The notes under the pieces were generated by a model that did not search any database, had not been told where the DNA came from, and saw nothing but the letters and a program-made list of their open reading frames with translations. From Paenibacillus harenae DSM 16969 (GTDB taxonomy: Bacteria > Bacillota > Bacilli > Paenibacillales > Paenibacillaceae), in assembly GCF_000422465.1 (NCBI RefSeq), contig NZ_AULV01000020.1, forward strand, positions 1-64,000: a DNA stretch of 64,000 nucleotides, written 5' to 3'. A program made the position numbers and the translations under genes. This document shows, piece by piece, positions 37,478-46,489 of the stretch (its first letter is position 1; every line of letters begins with the position of its first letter).

Positions 37478-39448
37478 ATGTTAGATAAACTGAAAGAATT
37501 CGCATCCGAGTTTTTCGTTACCGGCGATCCGCTTATTTTAGGGGCTCAAGTATCGATCGGATTATCGCTTGTCGCGATTATATTTGCGCTTACCTTCTTC
37601 AAAAAATGGAAATGGCTGTGGACCGAATGGCTCACCAGCGTCGATCATAAGAAGATCGGCATCATGTATATTATCGCCTCCCTCCTGATGTTATTCCGGG
37701 GCGGCGTCGACGCTCTGCTTATGCGGATGCAGCTTGCGGCCCCGCAGCTTGAATTTTTGAACGCCGAGCACTATAACGCGATCTTTACGACTCACGGCGT
37801 CATCATGATTTTGTTCATGGCGATGCCGCTCATGTTCGGCTTGTTCAACATTGTCGTTCCGCTGCAAATCGGCGCGCGCGACGTTGCTTTCCCGTTCCTG
37901 AACTCGCTCAGTTTCTGGATGTTCTTCTTCGGCGCGATGCTGTTCAACGTATCGTTCATCATCGGCGGCTCGCCGGATGCCGGCTGGCTGGCTTATCCGC
38001 CGCTCTCCGAGCTGTCGGGCAGTCCCGGACTCGGCCAGGACTTCTATATTTGGGGGATACAGATATCCGGTATCGGCTCCCTGGCGACAGGGATCAACTT
38101 TATCGTGACGATCCTGAAGATGCGCGCCCCTGGCATGAAGCTTATGCAAATGCCGATGTTCATTTGGTCGGTGCTGTCGTCTTGTATTACGATTATTTTC
38201 GCATTCCCGATCTTGACCGTTACACTGTTCCTGCTGTTCCTCGACCGTTACTTGGGCGCTCATTTCTTTACGCTTGACGGCGGGGGCAATCCGATGATGT
38301 ATATCAATCTCATCTGGATGTGGGGACACCCTGAGGTCTATATTGTTATCTTGCCGGCATTCGGCATATTCTCCGAGGTGGTATCGACCTTCTCGAAGAA
38401 GAAGCTGTTCGGTTACAAATCCATGGTATTTGCACTGATGTCGATCAGCTTCTTCTCCTTCTTCACCTGGGCGCATCACTTCTTCACGATGGGCTCCGGC
38501 GCAGACGTGAACGCGTTCTTCGCCATCACCACGATGCTGATTGCGATACCGACCGGGGTCAAGGTGTTCAACTGGCTGTTCACGATGTATCGCGGACGCA
38601 TTACGTTCTCGACGCCGATGATGTGGGCGGTGGCCTTCATTCCGTGCTTTGTCGTCGGGGGCATGACCGGCGTTATGCTGTCGGTCGCGCCGGCAGACTT
38701 TCAGTTCCATAACAGCTACTTCCTGATCGCTCACTTCCACCAAGTGCTGATCGGCGGCGTCGTATTCGGCTATTTCGCCGGTCTCTATTACTGGTGGCCA
38801 AAAATGTTCGGCTTCCGCCTGCATGAGGGCCTCGGCAAGTGGGCATTCTGGTTCTGGAACATCGGCTTCTATGTTTGCTTTATGCCGCAATATGCGCTTG
38901 GCCTAGACGGCATGACGCGCCGTGTCAATACCTACGACTTCGATATGGGCTGGCAGCCGCTTAACGTCATTTCGACGGTCGGCGCTTTCCTGATGGGTCT
39001 CGCGTTTATTTTCCAAGTCTGGCAAATCGCTCACAGCATTAAGTTCTACAAGAAAGAGAAGGATGGCGACGCTTGGGACGGCCGCACGCTGGAATGGTCG
39101 ATTCCATCGCCTGCGCCGCTGTATAACTTCGCCCGCCTGCCGCAGGTTAGGAGTCAGGATGACTGGTGGGAAGAGAAGCAGCGCAAAGCCAAGGGCGAGC
39201 CTGCGAAGCCGCTGGCGCCACTCGAACCGATTCATATGCCGAAAAATTCAGGCATTCCGTTCATTATGTCCGCGTGCTGGTTTACGGCCGGCTTCGGCTT
39301 CGTATGGGATTGGAAATGGATGATCGTGCTTGGACTTGGCGGCGTAGTCGTATGCATGCTGGCCCGCTCGTTCTCTTACGATACGGATTATTACATTCCT
39401 GTCGACGAAATTGAACGGACGGAAGCGGCATTAAGGGGGACAAAATAA
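37478..39448 (+). CDS. qoxB: Cytochrome aa3 quinol oxidase subunit I
   Basis: The catalytic haem-copper subunit, 656 residues with about 14-15 membrane helices. Haem and CuB ligands occur in FTTHGVIMI, WGHPEVYIVILPAFG (the His-Tyr cross-link region), TWAHHFF and HFHQVLIGG. The N-terminal extension and C-terminal helices are typical of QoxB/CyoB. ATG follows AAAGGAGA. It is 23 nt downstream of qoxA and its stop overlaps the qoxC start (TAATG). Confidence 0.97.
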   Translation: MLDKLKEFASEFFVTGDPLILGAQVSIGLSLVAIIFALTFFKKWKWLWTEWLTSVDHKKIGIMYIIASLLMLFRGGVDALLMRMQLAAPQLEFLNAEHYNAIFTTHGVIMILFMAMPLMFGLFNIVVPLQIGARDVAFPFLNSLSFWMFFFGAMLFNVSFIIGGSPDAGWLAYPPLSELSGSPGLGQDFYIWGIQISGIGSLATGINFIVTILKMRAPGMKLMQMPMFIWSVLSSCITIIFAFPILTVTLFLLFLDRYLGAHFFTLDGGGNPMMYINLIWMWGHPEVYIVILPAFGIFSEVVSTFSKKKLFGYKSMVFALMSISFFSFFTWAHHFFTMGSGADVNAFFAITTMLIAIPTGVKVFNWLFTMYRGRITFSTPMMWAVAFIPCFVVGGMTGVMLSVAPADFQFHNSYFLIAHFHQVLIGGVVFGYFAGLYYWWPKMFGFRLHEGLGKWAFWFWNIGFYVCFMPQYALGLDGMTRRVNTYDFDMGWQPLNVISTVGAFLMGLAFIFQVWQIAHSIKFYKKEKDGDAWDGRTLEWSIPSPAPLYNFARLPQVRSQDDWWEEKQRKAKGEPAKPLAPLEPIHMPKNSGIPFIMSACWFTAGFGFVWDWKWMIVLGLGGVVVCMLARSFSYDTDYYIPVDEIERTEAALRGTK

Positions 39449-40089
39449 TGGCACAAGCAATCAACAAGCCTGCGGCCGGATCGCATGGCGGTCACGGTGC
39501 CGGCCATGGCGGCCGCCATGAGGAGCATCACGATCAGGAAGCGATGAAAACGTTCGGCTTCTGGTTGTTTCTTATAACCGACGTCATTCTGTTCGGCACG
39601 CTGTTCGCAACCTTTGTCGTCCTCCGTCTGAATACGGACGGGGGCCCGACCGGCGCGGAGCTGATCGAGCTGAACGGCATTATTATCTCGACGTTCATCC
39701 TGCTAACGAGCAGCTTTACGAGCGGCGTCTCCGTTCTGGAGATGAACAAGGGCAGCAAGCGCGGCCTCATTCTATGGCTCGCGATTACCGCTTTGCTAGG
39801 CGCAGCGTTTATTTATTTGGAGGTTGCCGAGTTCATGCATCTGGTGCATGAAGGCGCCACAATCGGAACGAGCGCTTATTGGTCGGCGTTCTTCACCTTG
39901 GTCGGCACGCATGGGCTGCATGTCACGGTCGGTCTCGTCTGGATGGTTGCGCTTATGCTGCAGCTTAGCCGCCGGGGCATTACGCCGGTCACGAAGCGCA
40001 AGGTCGGCATTATCAGCTTGTACTGGCATTTCCTTGACGTAGTATGGATTTTCGTCTTCACGATCGTTTATCTGATGGGGGTGATGTAG
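39448..40089 (+). CDS. qoxC: Cytochrome aa3 quinol oxidase subunit III
   Basis: A 213-residue subunit III with five membrane helices (FGFWLFLITDVILFGTLFATFVVLRL begins the first). The N-terminus is unusually His/Gly-rich: HGGHGAGHGGRHEEHHD at about residues 13-29. It overlaps qoxB by one base (TAATG), so it is probably translated by coupling. VGTHGLHVTVGLVWM is a typical subunit III segment. Confidence 0.96.
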   Translation: MAQAINKPAAGSHGGHGAGHGGRHEEHHDQEAMKTFGFWLFLITDVILFGTLFATFVVLRLNTDGGPTGAELIELNGIIISTFILLTSSFTSGVSVLEMNKGSKRGLILWLAITALLGAAFIYLEVAEFMHLVHEGATIGTSAYWSAFFTLVGTHGLHVTVGLVWMVALMLQLSRRGITPVTKRKVGIISLYWHFLDVVWIFVFTIVYLMGVM

Positions 40090-40090
40090 G

Positions 40091-40423
40091 ATGGATAAGC
40101 ATAATATACATGCGCCCGAATCGCACGGTTCCCATGGCGGGTCGATGAAGTCTTACGTCATCGGTTTTCTGTTCTCGATTATTCTGACCATCATTCCGCT
40201 CGTCGTCGTCATGAACGATATGCTGAACAAAACGGCCACAACCGTGCTCATCCTGTTAATGGCCGTGCTTCAGTTCCTTGTGCAGCTGATCTTCTTCATG
40301 CACATTCGCGATGAAGAGAAACCGCGCTTCAACCTGATGGCGCTTATCTTCGGCCTCGTCATTCTGCTGACGATCGTCGCCGGCTCCATCTGGATTATGA
40401 CTTACAATACAGTTGCGTCATAA
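40091..40423 (+). CDS. qoxD: Cytochrome aa3 quinol oxidase subunit IV
   Basis: A 110-residue subunit IV with three membrane helices (about 19-39, 45-66, 78-101) and the motif QLIFFMHIRDEEKPRFN. The N-terminus also carries several histidines (HNIHAPESHGSHGG). It starts 1 nt after the qoxC stop, with GGGGGTGATG overlapping that end. It is the last gene of qoxABCD, followed by a terminator. Confidence 0.95.
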   Translation: MDKHNIHAPESHGSHGGSMKSYVIGFLFSIILTIIPLVVVMNDMLNKTATTVLILLMAVLQFLVQLIFFMHIRDEEKPRFNLMALIFGLVILLTIVAGSIWIMTYNTVAS

Positions 40424-40437
40424 GGCAACGCATGATA

Positions 40438-40494
40438 AAAGTCTGCGCTTGGTCATTGGGTCAGTCCCCTTGTGACTTGGCGCAGACTTTTTTT
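40438..40494 (+). terminator. Terminator of the qox operon
   Basis: AAAGTCTGCGC ... GGCGCAGACTTT pairs across a loop of about 32 nt that itself holds short pairing (GGTCA/TGACT), followed by a run of T. Confidence 0.88.
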
Positions 40495-40544
40495 GTTCAT
40501 TGTAAAGGAGTAACTCGGATCCCTGCTCACGGTCCGCCAATACG

Positions 40545-40611
40545 AGCTATGATGGGCAAAATCCACTTTAGCTTCGCCATCACTAACTATGCTGGATAAT
40601 CCACTATAGCT
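40545..40611 (+). repeat. Two near-direct repeats upstream of the acetyltransferase gene
   Basis: AGCTATGATGGGCAAAATCC...TTTAGCT (40545-40573) and ACTATGCTGGATAATCCACT...ATAGCT (40585-40611) are imperfect copies 12 nt apart. Each unit is partly palindromic (AGCTA...TAGCT). The gap 40495-40773 has no gene. Confidence 0.45.
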
Positions 40612-40773
40612 AAAAACGTTTAGCGTCAGCCCCATTAAAAGCCTTATAATTTAGCGGCGCCGCATGACATCGCTTGAATAAACGGCTATAAACAAACTTT
40701 CCCTTTCGCTCCCTCCGCCGGACGTGACATACTCATGTGTATAGACACGACTTTGGGAACGGAGGGGTCAAAC

Positions 40774-41793
40774 ATGACCATTAAGCTTCGCTCGCTGCGG
40801 CTCCCGGACGATTACGAGGCGATTGCAGAGCTGTTGAATACGGTCTGGTCCGAGCCATCGACAGCTGAGAGCTTGCGTGAAGCGGATGAGAAGCTGTACG
40901 AGGTTGGACACACCTGGTTCGACGAGAACGGGCTGCTGGCAGGCTATGACCGGGAGCGGCAGGTTGCCGTCACGGAACAGGGGGAGATTGCCGGCTATGT
41001 CTGGTCCTGGCGGGCGCCATGGACAGAGCCGGGCTATTTGTGCAATACGCTGGTCGTAGCGGAAGAATATCGGAACCGCGGCATCGGCAAGCTTCTGCTG
41101 CGGCATACGGTGGACTGGGCTTCCAAGCTGGGAGCTGTCGCGCTCATCGCCGAGGTATGGGATGATCATCAAGCCGCGATTGCGTTTGCTGGCCAAAGGG
41201 GATTTATCATCGAACGCCACGCGTTCCAGTCGCTGTTAAAGCTCGACGGCAATCAACCGCAGCGGTTGGATGCCATGCTGGAAGGTTTTATAGAACCGAA
41301 GGAAATCCGTTTTCTCACATTGGCGGATGAACCTGGCGAAGAGAGCGAGCTGAAGCTGTATCAGCTTTACAAAGAATCGCTGATCGACATTCCCGGTTTT
41401 CTCGGCGACGTGCCGGAGCTGGGCGAATGGCGCAAATGGTACTTGAAGGTGGACGGATATGCGCCGGAACGCGTCATTATCGCCGCTGACGGAGACAGGT
41501 TCGTCGGAATTACGAATGTGCTGCACAATCCGCAAACCAACGGCATGTACCATGAATATACCGGCGTCAGCCGGGATTATCGCGGCAGAGGAATTGCATT
41601 CGCCTTGAAAGTAAAAGCCGTGCAGCTTGCCATGAACAGCAAGGCTGCTTACCTGCGTACCGATAACGATTCGACGAATGCGCCTATTTTAAAAATCAAC
41701 CGAAGGCTTGGCTACACCCCGCTCCGCGGATCGTACCGGATCATTGCCCAGCTTCGTCACGTACAGGAACGGCTTGGGACTTCGATTATATAG
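40774..41793 (+). CDS. Tandem-domain GNAT N-acetyltransferase
   Basis: A 339-residue protein with two GNAT domains. The first (about 5-155) has the acetyl-CoA loop VAEEYRNRGIGKLLL; the second (about 175-335) has VSRDYRGRGIAFALKVKAV and YLRTDNDSTNAPILKINRRLGY. This layout resembles mycothiol-synthase-like and other double GNATs, but Firmicutes lack mycothiol and the substrate is unknown. ATG 40774 follows GGAGGGG by 6 nt. It is a single gene with its own upstream region. Confidence 0.9.
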   Translation: MTIKLRSLRLPDDYEAIAELLNTVWSEPSTAESLREADEKLYEVGHTWFDENGLLAGYDRERQVAVTEQGEIAGYVWSWRAPWTEPGYLCNTLVVAEEYRNRGIGKLLLRHTVDWASKLGAVALIAEVWDDHQAAIAFAGQRGFIIERHAFQSLLKLDGNQPQRLDAMLEGFIEPKEIRFLTLADEPGEESELKLYQLYKESLIDIPGFLGDVPELGEWRKWYLKVDGYAPERVIIAADGDRFVGITNVLHNPQTNGMYHEYTGVSRDYRGRGIAFALKVKAVQLAMNSKAAYLRTDNDSTNAPILKINRRLGYTPLRGSYRIIAQLRHVQERLGTSII

Positions 41794-41923
41794 AGCCGAA
41801 AATCATTGACGAATCGTATAATGCCTTAGAGAAAACTTCAACTATACGATATACAGGCGCTTGCATGACGGAAGACCGCATTTAGCCGCCTTCCGACATG
41901 CTTTGCCCCAATATATCCCAAGA

Positions 41924-42604
41924 TCAGCGCTGCCGCTGCTGGATCTCCACGCCCTTCGGAACGATCAGCGTAAGCTGGGGATTGACGGTGTCCGAGACAA
42001 ACCCGCCGTCCTGGCGCTCCACCGTTCCGATCATGACGTACATGGTCGAGCCGACGACATTCGTCCGCAGCAGGCTGTCGTCCAGCCGGTCCAGCTTCTC
42101 AGCCGACCAATAACGCACCTGGCCGAACAGCTTCACTTCCCTTGTATCTGCCTCATCAAATTCCACGCCGTCCATGCTATGTACGACGATTTTGTTGATC
42201 TCCGCCGGCACTTGTACGGATTGCGTATCGACAAAAGCCGAACGCTGCGTCATTTGCAGTCCCCGCTGCAGCTCATCGAACAAGCCCGTCGACATGAGGA
42301 GCGCAAGACCCAGGCTAACCGTGCCAATCACCCCGACAAAAAACACACTGATCCAATCGTAGCGTACGATCGCGCGGTCGCTGCCGGAAAATTTCAAGTA
42401 GAGCAGCAGCTCCGCTCCCAGCATAATAAATACGATAGGCGCCACCCACGTCAACACTTCGTAGGACTCGATATCCTGCCACAGTGATACCGCGAGCGCC
42501 GTTCCCATCAGCATAAGCGTAATGCCCATCGATAGCGAGCCGACCCGCCAAGTACGTATGCTCGCTCCGCGACCGGTTTCGGGAATAACGTTAGCGCTGT
42601 TCAT
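41924..42604 (-). CDS. Membrane protein with C-terminal beta-rich domain, ECF operon
   Basis: A 226-residue protein with four hydrophobic helices in its first half (about 25-125, including GITLMLMGTALAVSLW and WISVFFVGVIGTVSLGLALLM). A soluble domain of about 100 residues follows (VPAEINKIVVHSMDGVEF ... GSTMYVMIGTVERQDGG). The layout recalls LiaF/DUF4097-like envelope-stress proteins, but I cannot name a family. ATG 42604 follows GGGAGGGGG and overlaps the end of the upstream gene by 14 nt. It is the last gene of the sigma/anti-sigma operon. Confidence 0.8.
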   Translation of the reverse strand: MNSANVIPETGRGASIRTWRVGSLSMGITLMLMGTALAVSLWQDIESYEVLTWVAPIVFIMLGAELLLYLKFSGSDRAIVRYDWISVFFVGVIGTVSLGLALLMSTGLFDELQRGLQMTQRSAFVDTQSVQVPAEINKIVVHSMDGVEFDEADTREVKLFGQVRYWSAEKLDRLDDSLLRTNVVGSTMYVMIGTVERQDGGFVSDTVNPQLTLIVPKGVEIQQRQR

Positions 42605-43778
42605 TTTGCTCCCCCTCCCGTTCGTCGTATGCCTTAGCGAATCCGGCTTGTTCAGGCGCCGGCGGCGCAAAGTTTCTGTGGTCGGCTCTATTGCTGCCGA
42701 AGGTTAACCGCAAACCGAGCAGAATCAGCACAAACGAAACGACTACCGTCGGAATGATATAGATGAAATCCATATAGGCATCGTAAATTTGCTTCGTAAA
42801 ATGATTGAACACGAAATTATTGATGACACGGTTCAGTAAGTAATACACCCCAAACCCGATCAAGGCGACGCCGAACCACTTCTGATATGGAACGAACTGT
42901 TTCATCACCGGCTCGTCGGTCAGCTCATGCCGCTCGTAGCGCGACGTCTGCTGCAGCGCGTCGAAGAAGGCGAAGCACCAGAACAGCGGCAGCAGGAAGA
43001 AGAACAGCGACAGTCTCAAGTTATCCATAATATAGATGGCCAGCAGGAAGCCCCCCATGAGCTGGAGTCCTCGCTTCTGAAGCCCCAAATAAAGATGGCC
43101 CGCTCCCGGGAAAATCGACAGAGCGATCGCAAGCACTTTGTTCTTGCGCCCGGACGCGATTTGCCTCTCCAAATCCTCGAATATGGCGCGGTCGACGATC
43201 GCCTCGCCCCTCAGCTTCGCGTTCAGTAGCGATATCGCGTCGAACATGCTGTAAATCCAGATCACCGGCAGAGCCAGCAAGAAAATGAGCAGCGCCCCGG
43301 AGCCCGTCACGATACTGAGAAAAACGACGATTGCGAACAATCCGATAAAGGAGATGAGCAGCGTGATGCCGCGCTGCATAAGTCCGAGGCTCATATGGCC
43401 AAGCCCCGGCAGGAACGAGAGCAGGATCGCGCGCGTTCTCTCGCGCTGCTGCTCTTGAGAAAACTGCTCCGCCACCGCGTATGTGTCCGGGTACCCCCCG
43501 TAAGCGGCATGTCCGGCGCCGGCCGTCTGCACTTTGCCTGACAGAAGCGAAAAAATCATATCAACCATGTTGATGATCCATATCAGAACCGCGATGATCA
43601 GCAGAAAAACCGCAATCTCCTCTGCACCGCTATTCGAAACGAGAAACAAAAAAATCAGTCCCAGCGGTCCGAAAAATCCTCCCCCATATATAATCGTGCG
43701 GACGGGCCGTCCCAAATACGCATGTCCTGCGCCTGGTATAAACGAAAGCAAAAAAGCGGTTAACGGGCTTTTGTTCAT
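42591..43778 (-). CDS. Polytopic membrane protein with a triplicated motif
   Basis: A 395-residue protein of about 9-11 hydrophobic segments. The sequence SFIPGAGHAYLGRP at residue 11 recurs as SFLPGLGHMSLGLM (about 122) and SIFPGAGHLYLGLQ (about 224). Each is followed by two or three helices, so the protein looks like three copies of one module resembling the TM2-type fold. Between modules lie charged loops (YAVAEQFSQEQQRERTR, EDLERQIASGRKNK). Its place in an ECF sigma operon suggests a role in envelope stress or in signalling to the anti-sigma factor; this is inference. Confidence 0.8.
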   Translation of the reverse strand: MNKSPLTAFLLSFIPGAGHAYLGRPVRTIIYGGGFFGPLGLIFLFLVSNSGAEEIAVFLLIIAVLIWIINMVDMIFSLLSGKVQTAGAGHAAYGGYPDTYAVAEQFSQEQQRERTRAILLSFLPGLGHMSLGLMQRGITLLISFIGLFAIVVFLSIVTGSGALLIFLLALPVIWIYSMFDAISLLNAKLRGEAIVDRAIFEDLERQIASGRKNKVLAIALSIFPGAGHLYLGLQKRGLQLMGGFLLAIYIMDNLRLSLFFFLLPLFWCFAFFDALQQTSRYERHELTDEPVMKQFVPYQKWFGVALIGFGVYYLLNRVINNFVFNHFTKQIYDAYMDFIYIIPTVVVSFVLILLGLRLTFGSNRADHRNFAPPAPEQAGFAKAYDEREGEQNEQR

Positions 43779-43814
43779 GGATGGTTCATTCCTTTCTTTA
43801 TGTTCATAAGGCTA

Positions 43815-44396
43815 TTATTTAAACCGCAATGCTTGCAGCCCGTCGAGCCAAGAGCCGGTCTGGCTGACCATCCGGTCCGACCACGATTCCGCCTGTCCGG
43901 TAATCGGGCTGTTCGCGACCGGATGATGCGCCCGGCTCTCTAGTAGATCCCGCTCCTCCAACCGCTGCGAGAAGGCCGCAAAGGTGCCGCTGCCGAGCAG
44001 CATCAGCGTAACCGAAGCCGCGATCGTATACTGGACGGCCGGATGCTGCAGCCAAGTACCGCGGCGGGAGGCTTTTGCATGTGATACGATCAGCTGCTCG
44101 GAAGCCGTCTTCCGCTCCCGCTCCAGCCTCTGCTCGTTCATAAGCCGCGACACGACGCGTTGCTCCAGCTGCAGCATATCCGGCAGTCCGCCGCCTGCCC
44201 CCGCTTCCTCCGAGCCGTTCACCGTCATGAACAGCGCAAGGCAAGCCTCGCATTCCACCAGCCGTTGATCGATTCGCTCCCGCTCCGGCTCGGCTAACAG
44301 TCCCTGTACGTAATGCTTCATTTCTTCCAACGTAACATGCTGATGCATCGTCAGATTCCGGTCATGCTCCGCATGTCCCCAAGTGGTATCGTTCAT
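43815..44396 (-). CDS. Zinc-finger anti-sigma factor (zf-HC2 type)
   Basis: A 193-residue single-pass membrane protein. The cytoplasmic N-terminus has the anti-sigma zinc-finger pattern: histidines near residue 19-28 (MHQHVTLEEMKHYV) and C-x-x-C in LVECEACLALF (about 49-52). A membrane helix follows (about 123-142, YTIAASVTLMLLGSGTFAAF), then an extracellular tail. It overlaps the sigma gene by 4 nt (ATGA), the usual cognate pair arrangement. Confidence 0.88.
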   Translation of the reverse strand: MNDTTWGHAEHDRNLTMHQHVTLEEMKHYVQGLLAEPERERIDQRLVECEACLALFMTVNGSEEAGAGGGLPDMLQLEQRVVSRLMNEQRLERERKTASEQLIVSHAKASRRGTWLQHPAVQYTIAASVTLMLLGSGTFAAFSQRLEERDLLESRAHHPVANSPITGQAESWSDRMVSQTGSWLDGLQALRFK

Positions 44397-44929
44397 TCAA
44401 AATCCTCCTTCCGCCAATGCCGCTTCATCCAGCTTCGCGCCCGGTACAGCCGGGATTCCACGCTTTTGGGCGCGAGGCCCGTCTCCGCCGCGATCTGTTC
44501 GTACGATTTATCCTCCATATAAAAGGCAGTGACGACCTCGCGATAATTGTCCGGAAGCGTCTCAATCCGCCCTCTGAGCAGTCGCTTGTCCTCCTGCTCG
44601 ATAGCTACCGTCTCGGCTGCAGGCATTCCTGCCCGGGCACCCTGTCCCGCCTCGGACAGCTGTTCCTCGTCAGCAAGCTCCTCCGGTCTTCGCGCTCTGC
44701 TTCGCTTGAAATCAATGGCGCGATTAACGGCAATCCGCGTTATCCACGTCTTCAGTCCGTCCAATCGGCATTCCGGGAGAGAGCGATAAATTTGCAGCAG
44801 CACTTCCTGCGTTACGTCTTCCGCATCATGAGGCGAATGAAGCACTGCGAAGACCGTTCTATATATATACGGACCGTAGGCTTGTACGAAAGGCCGATAA
44901 TGCTCTGCCCCGCCGCTTCGCACAGCCAT
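44393..44929 (-). CDS. ECF sigma factor
   Basis: A 178-residue extracytoplasmic-function sigma factor. Region 2 has YIYRTVFAVLHSPHDAEDVTQEVLLQIYRSL and WITRIAVNRAIDFKR; region 4 has LPDNYREVVTAFYMEDKSYEQIAAETGLAPKSVESRLYRAR. A Glu/Ala-rich linker of about 35 residues lies between. ATG 44929 has GAGG 8 nt upstream; a stronger AGGAGG lies further 5' before an in-frame ATT, so a slightly longer product is possible. It heads a four-gene operon: sigma, anti-sigma, and two membrane proteins. Confidence 0.93.
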   Translation of the reverse strand: MAVRSGGAEHYRPFVQAYGPYIYRTVFAVLHSPHDAEDVTQEVLLQIYRSLPECRLDGLKTWITRIAVNRAIDFKRSRARRPEELADEEQLSEAGQGARAGMPAAETVAIEQEDKRLLRGRIETLPDNYREVVTAFYMEDKSYEQIAAETGLAPKSVESRLYRARSWMKRHWRKEDFE

Positions 44930-44975
44930 GATCCAATCCTCGTCTTGAATGTCGCTCTCCTCCTTCCCGAGAGAA

Positions 44976-45005
44976 TAGACGTCGGCGCGTCCCGTTTGCC
45001 CTGCA
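44976..45005 (-). promoter_or_regulatory. Possible self-regulated ECF promoter
   Basis: Minus strand TGCAGG (45000-45005) and CGTCTA (44976-44981) are 18 nt apart, 47 nt before the sigma start. CGTCTA is a common ECF -10. The -35 deviates from TGTAAC or TGAAAC. Self-activation would be usual for such operons. Confidence 0.4.
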
Positions 45006-45137
45006 CTTTTTACAAAAAAACTTTTTCACCCGACTTCCATCTGCTATGAAATAGAATTTGAAAAAAGGATAATTGTCATTCCGACCGAACTATTAGTATG
45101 ACTAAAGGCAAGTTGACAGAAGGAATGGAGGAAAAAA

Positions 45138-46370
45138 ATGTTTGGCTTAACCAGGCTTCCCAAAAATGCGCGCGGCTGCCTGCTCTATGAACCGCTGTTT
45201 CTAATCCCGTACAGCATGTTCAGCACGTACGCCACGATTTATATGTTTGAAATGGGGATGAACGAGACGGCCATCGGCTGGGTCACCACGCTAACCCTGA
45301 TTGTACAGGTATTCTCGTCCTTCATCAGCGGCTACCTGACCGACAGGCTCGGCAGGAAATGGGCGCTGCTATATTTTGACGTGCTTAGCTGGACGGTCGG
45401 AACGCTGCTCTGGGCGGTATCGCAAAATATATGGTTCTTTATCGTCGCGGCCGTCGTGAACGGTTTTCAACGAGTGCCGCATACCGCTTTCTACTGCTTG
45501 CTTGTAGAAGACACCGAGCCGAAGGACCGGACCTTCGTCTTCTCCGTTCTTCAGTTCGTCGGCATGCTTGGGGGGTTGTTCGCTCCGCTCGGCGGGCTGC
45601 TTGTCGCTCATTACGGACTGATACCCGGCATGCGGATCATGTATGTTCTCGCCTGCGTCTGCATGACGGTTCAATTCGTCGGACGGCATTTTGCCACCCG
45701 CGAGACGGAAATCGGCCTTCGCAAAATGGCGGAAACCCGCAGCGTCGGCTTTATGGCCGGACTGCGCGAATACAAAGGGGTCATCAACGGCATGGTTGAC
45801 AATAAGCCTCTTCTGATGATTTTCGGCGTCTACATTCTGTTCCAGTTCCAGCTTACGATGAAAGGCACCTATCTGTCGCTCTTTCTCGTCGATTATCTTC
45901 AGTTGGACAGCGGACTCGTGTCGATATTCCCGGCAGTAACCTCCGTCATTATGCTGCTCTCCATGTGGCTGCTGCTGCCCCGGCTGGGCGATAACAGACT
46001 CCATGCGGTCATGCTGTGGGGCTTCTTCATCTCGCTGGTGTCCAATCTGCTGCTGATTCTGCCGCTTCCCGGCATGATGTTCTGGCTGATCCTCAGCACC
46101 GTTCTCGCCGCGGCGGGTACGATGATGACGTATCCGTATTTGGAAGCGGCGGTCGCCAACGCCATCGACGACGAAAACCGGGCAAGCGTATTTGCGATGC
46201 TGTCCGTGCTGATTCTGCTTGTCGTATCACCTTCCGGCATTATTGGAGGCTGGGCTTACCGCCTCGCCCCCTCCCTGCCGTTTCTGCTGATTGTGCTGTC
46301 GTTCGCGGCGAGTATGGCGCTGCTGATGCTGTATAAGAAGAGCGCCGGGCGTGAAGAAGCGAAAGTGTGA
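45138..46370 (+). CDS. MFS transporter
   Basis: A 410-residue major facilitator with 12 predicted helices. The loop 2-3 signature is GYLTDRLGRKWALLYFD. The second half begins near residue 215 (NKPLLMIFGVYILFQFQ), and the C-terminus is short and charged. The ATG follows GGAGG by 6 nt. The substrate is unknown; drug or sugar export are both possible. It diverges from the ECF operon and has its own terminator. Confidence 0.88.
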   Translation: MFGLTRLPKNARGCLLYEPLFLIPYSMFSTYATIYMFEMGMNETAIGWVTTLTLIVQVFSSFISGYLTDRLGRKWALLYFDVLSWTVGTLLWAVSQNIWFFIVAAVVNGFQRVPHTAFYCLLVEDTEPKDRTFVFSVLQFVGMLGGLFAPLGGLLVAHYGLIPGMRIMYVLACVCMTVQFVGRHFATRETEIGLRKMAETRSVGFMAGLREYKGVINGMVDNKPLLMIFGVYILFQFQLTMKGTYLSLFLVDYLQLDSGLVSIFPAVTSVIMLLSMWLLLPRLGDNRLHAVMLWGFFISLVSNLLLILPLPGMMFWLILSTVLAAAGTMMTYPYLEAAVANAIDDENRASVFAMLSVLILLVVSPSGIIGGWAYRLAPSLPFLLIVLSFAASMALLMLYKKSAGREEAKV

Positions 46371-46398
46371 TTGCGTAAGCGTGATTGCGTAAGCGTGA
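46367..46398 (+). repeat. Short tandem repeat at the end of the MFS gene
   Basis: GTGATTGCGTAAGC occurs twice in direct succession, followed by a partial third GTGAGG. The first copy contains the last bases of the gene and its TGA stop. Confidence 0.8.
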
Positions 46399-46420
46399 GG
46401 CTGTACGTGTAAAAACAACA

Positions 46421-46470
46421 AAGAACCCCATCGTCCGCAAGATTAACTTGCATACGATGAGGTTCTTTTT
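46421..46470 (+). terminator. Terminator after the MFS gene
   Basis: AAGAACCCCATCGT ... ACGATGAGGTTCTT is a 14-bp stem with one mismatch and a loop of about 20 nt, followed by TTTT. Confidence 0.85.
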
Positions 46471-46489
46471 CGTACAGGTCGCCCAGCAA

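Noticed and set aside
37691-38890. 399-codon minus-strand frame antisense to qoxB
   Set aside because: It mirrors the codon pattern of qoxB, is extremely rich in His, Glu, Arg and Gln, and has no start signals.
40774-41793. Mycothiol synthase
   Set aside because: The double GNAT layout is similar, but Firmicutes are not known to make mycothiol; only a general acetyltransferase call is supported.
46367-46398. Tandem repeat as a CRISPR-like array
   Set aside because: Only two and a part copies of 14 bp without spacers; a simple tandem duplication.
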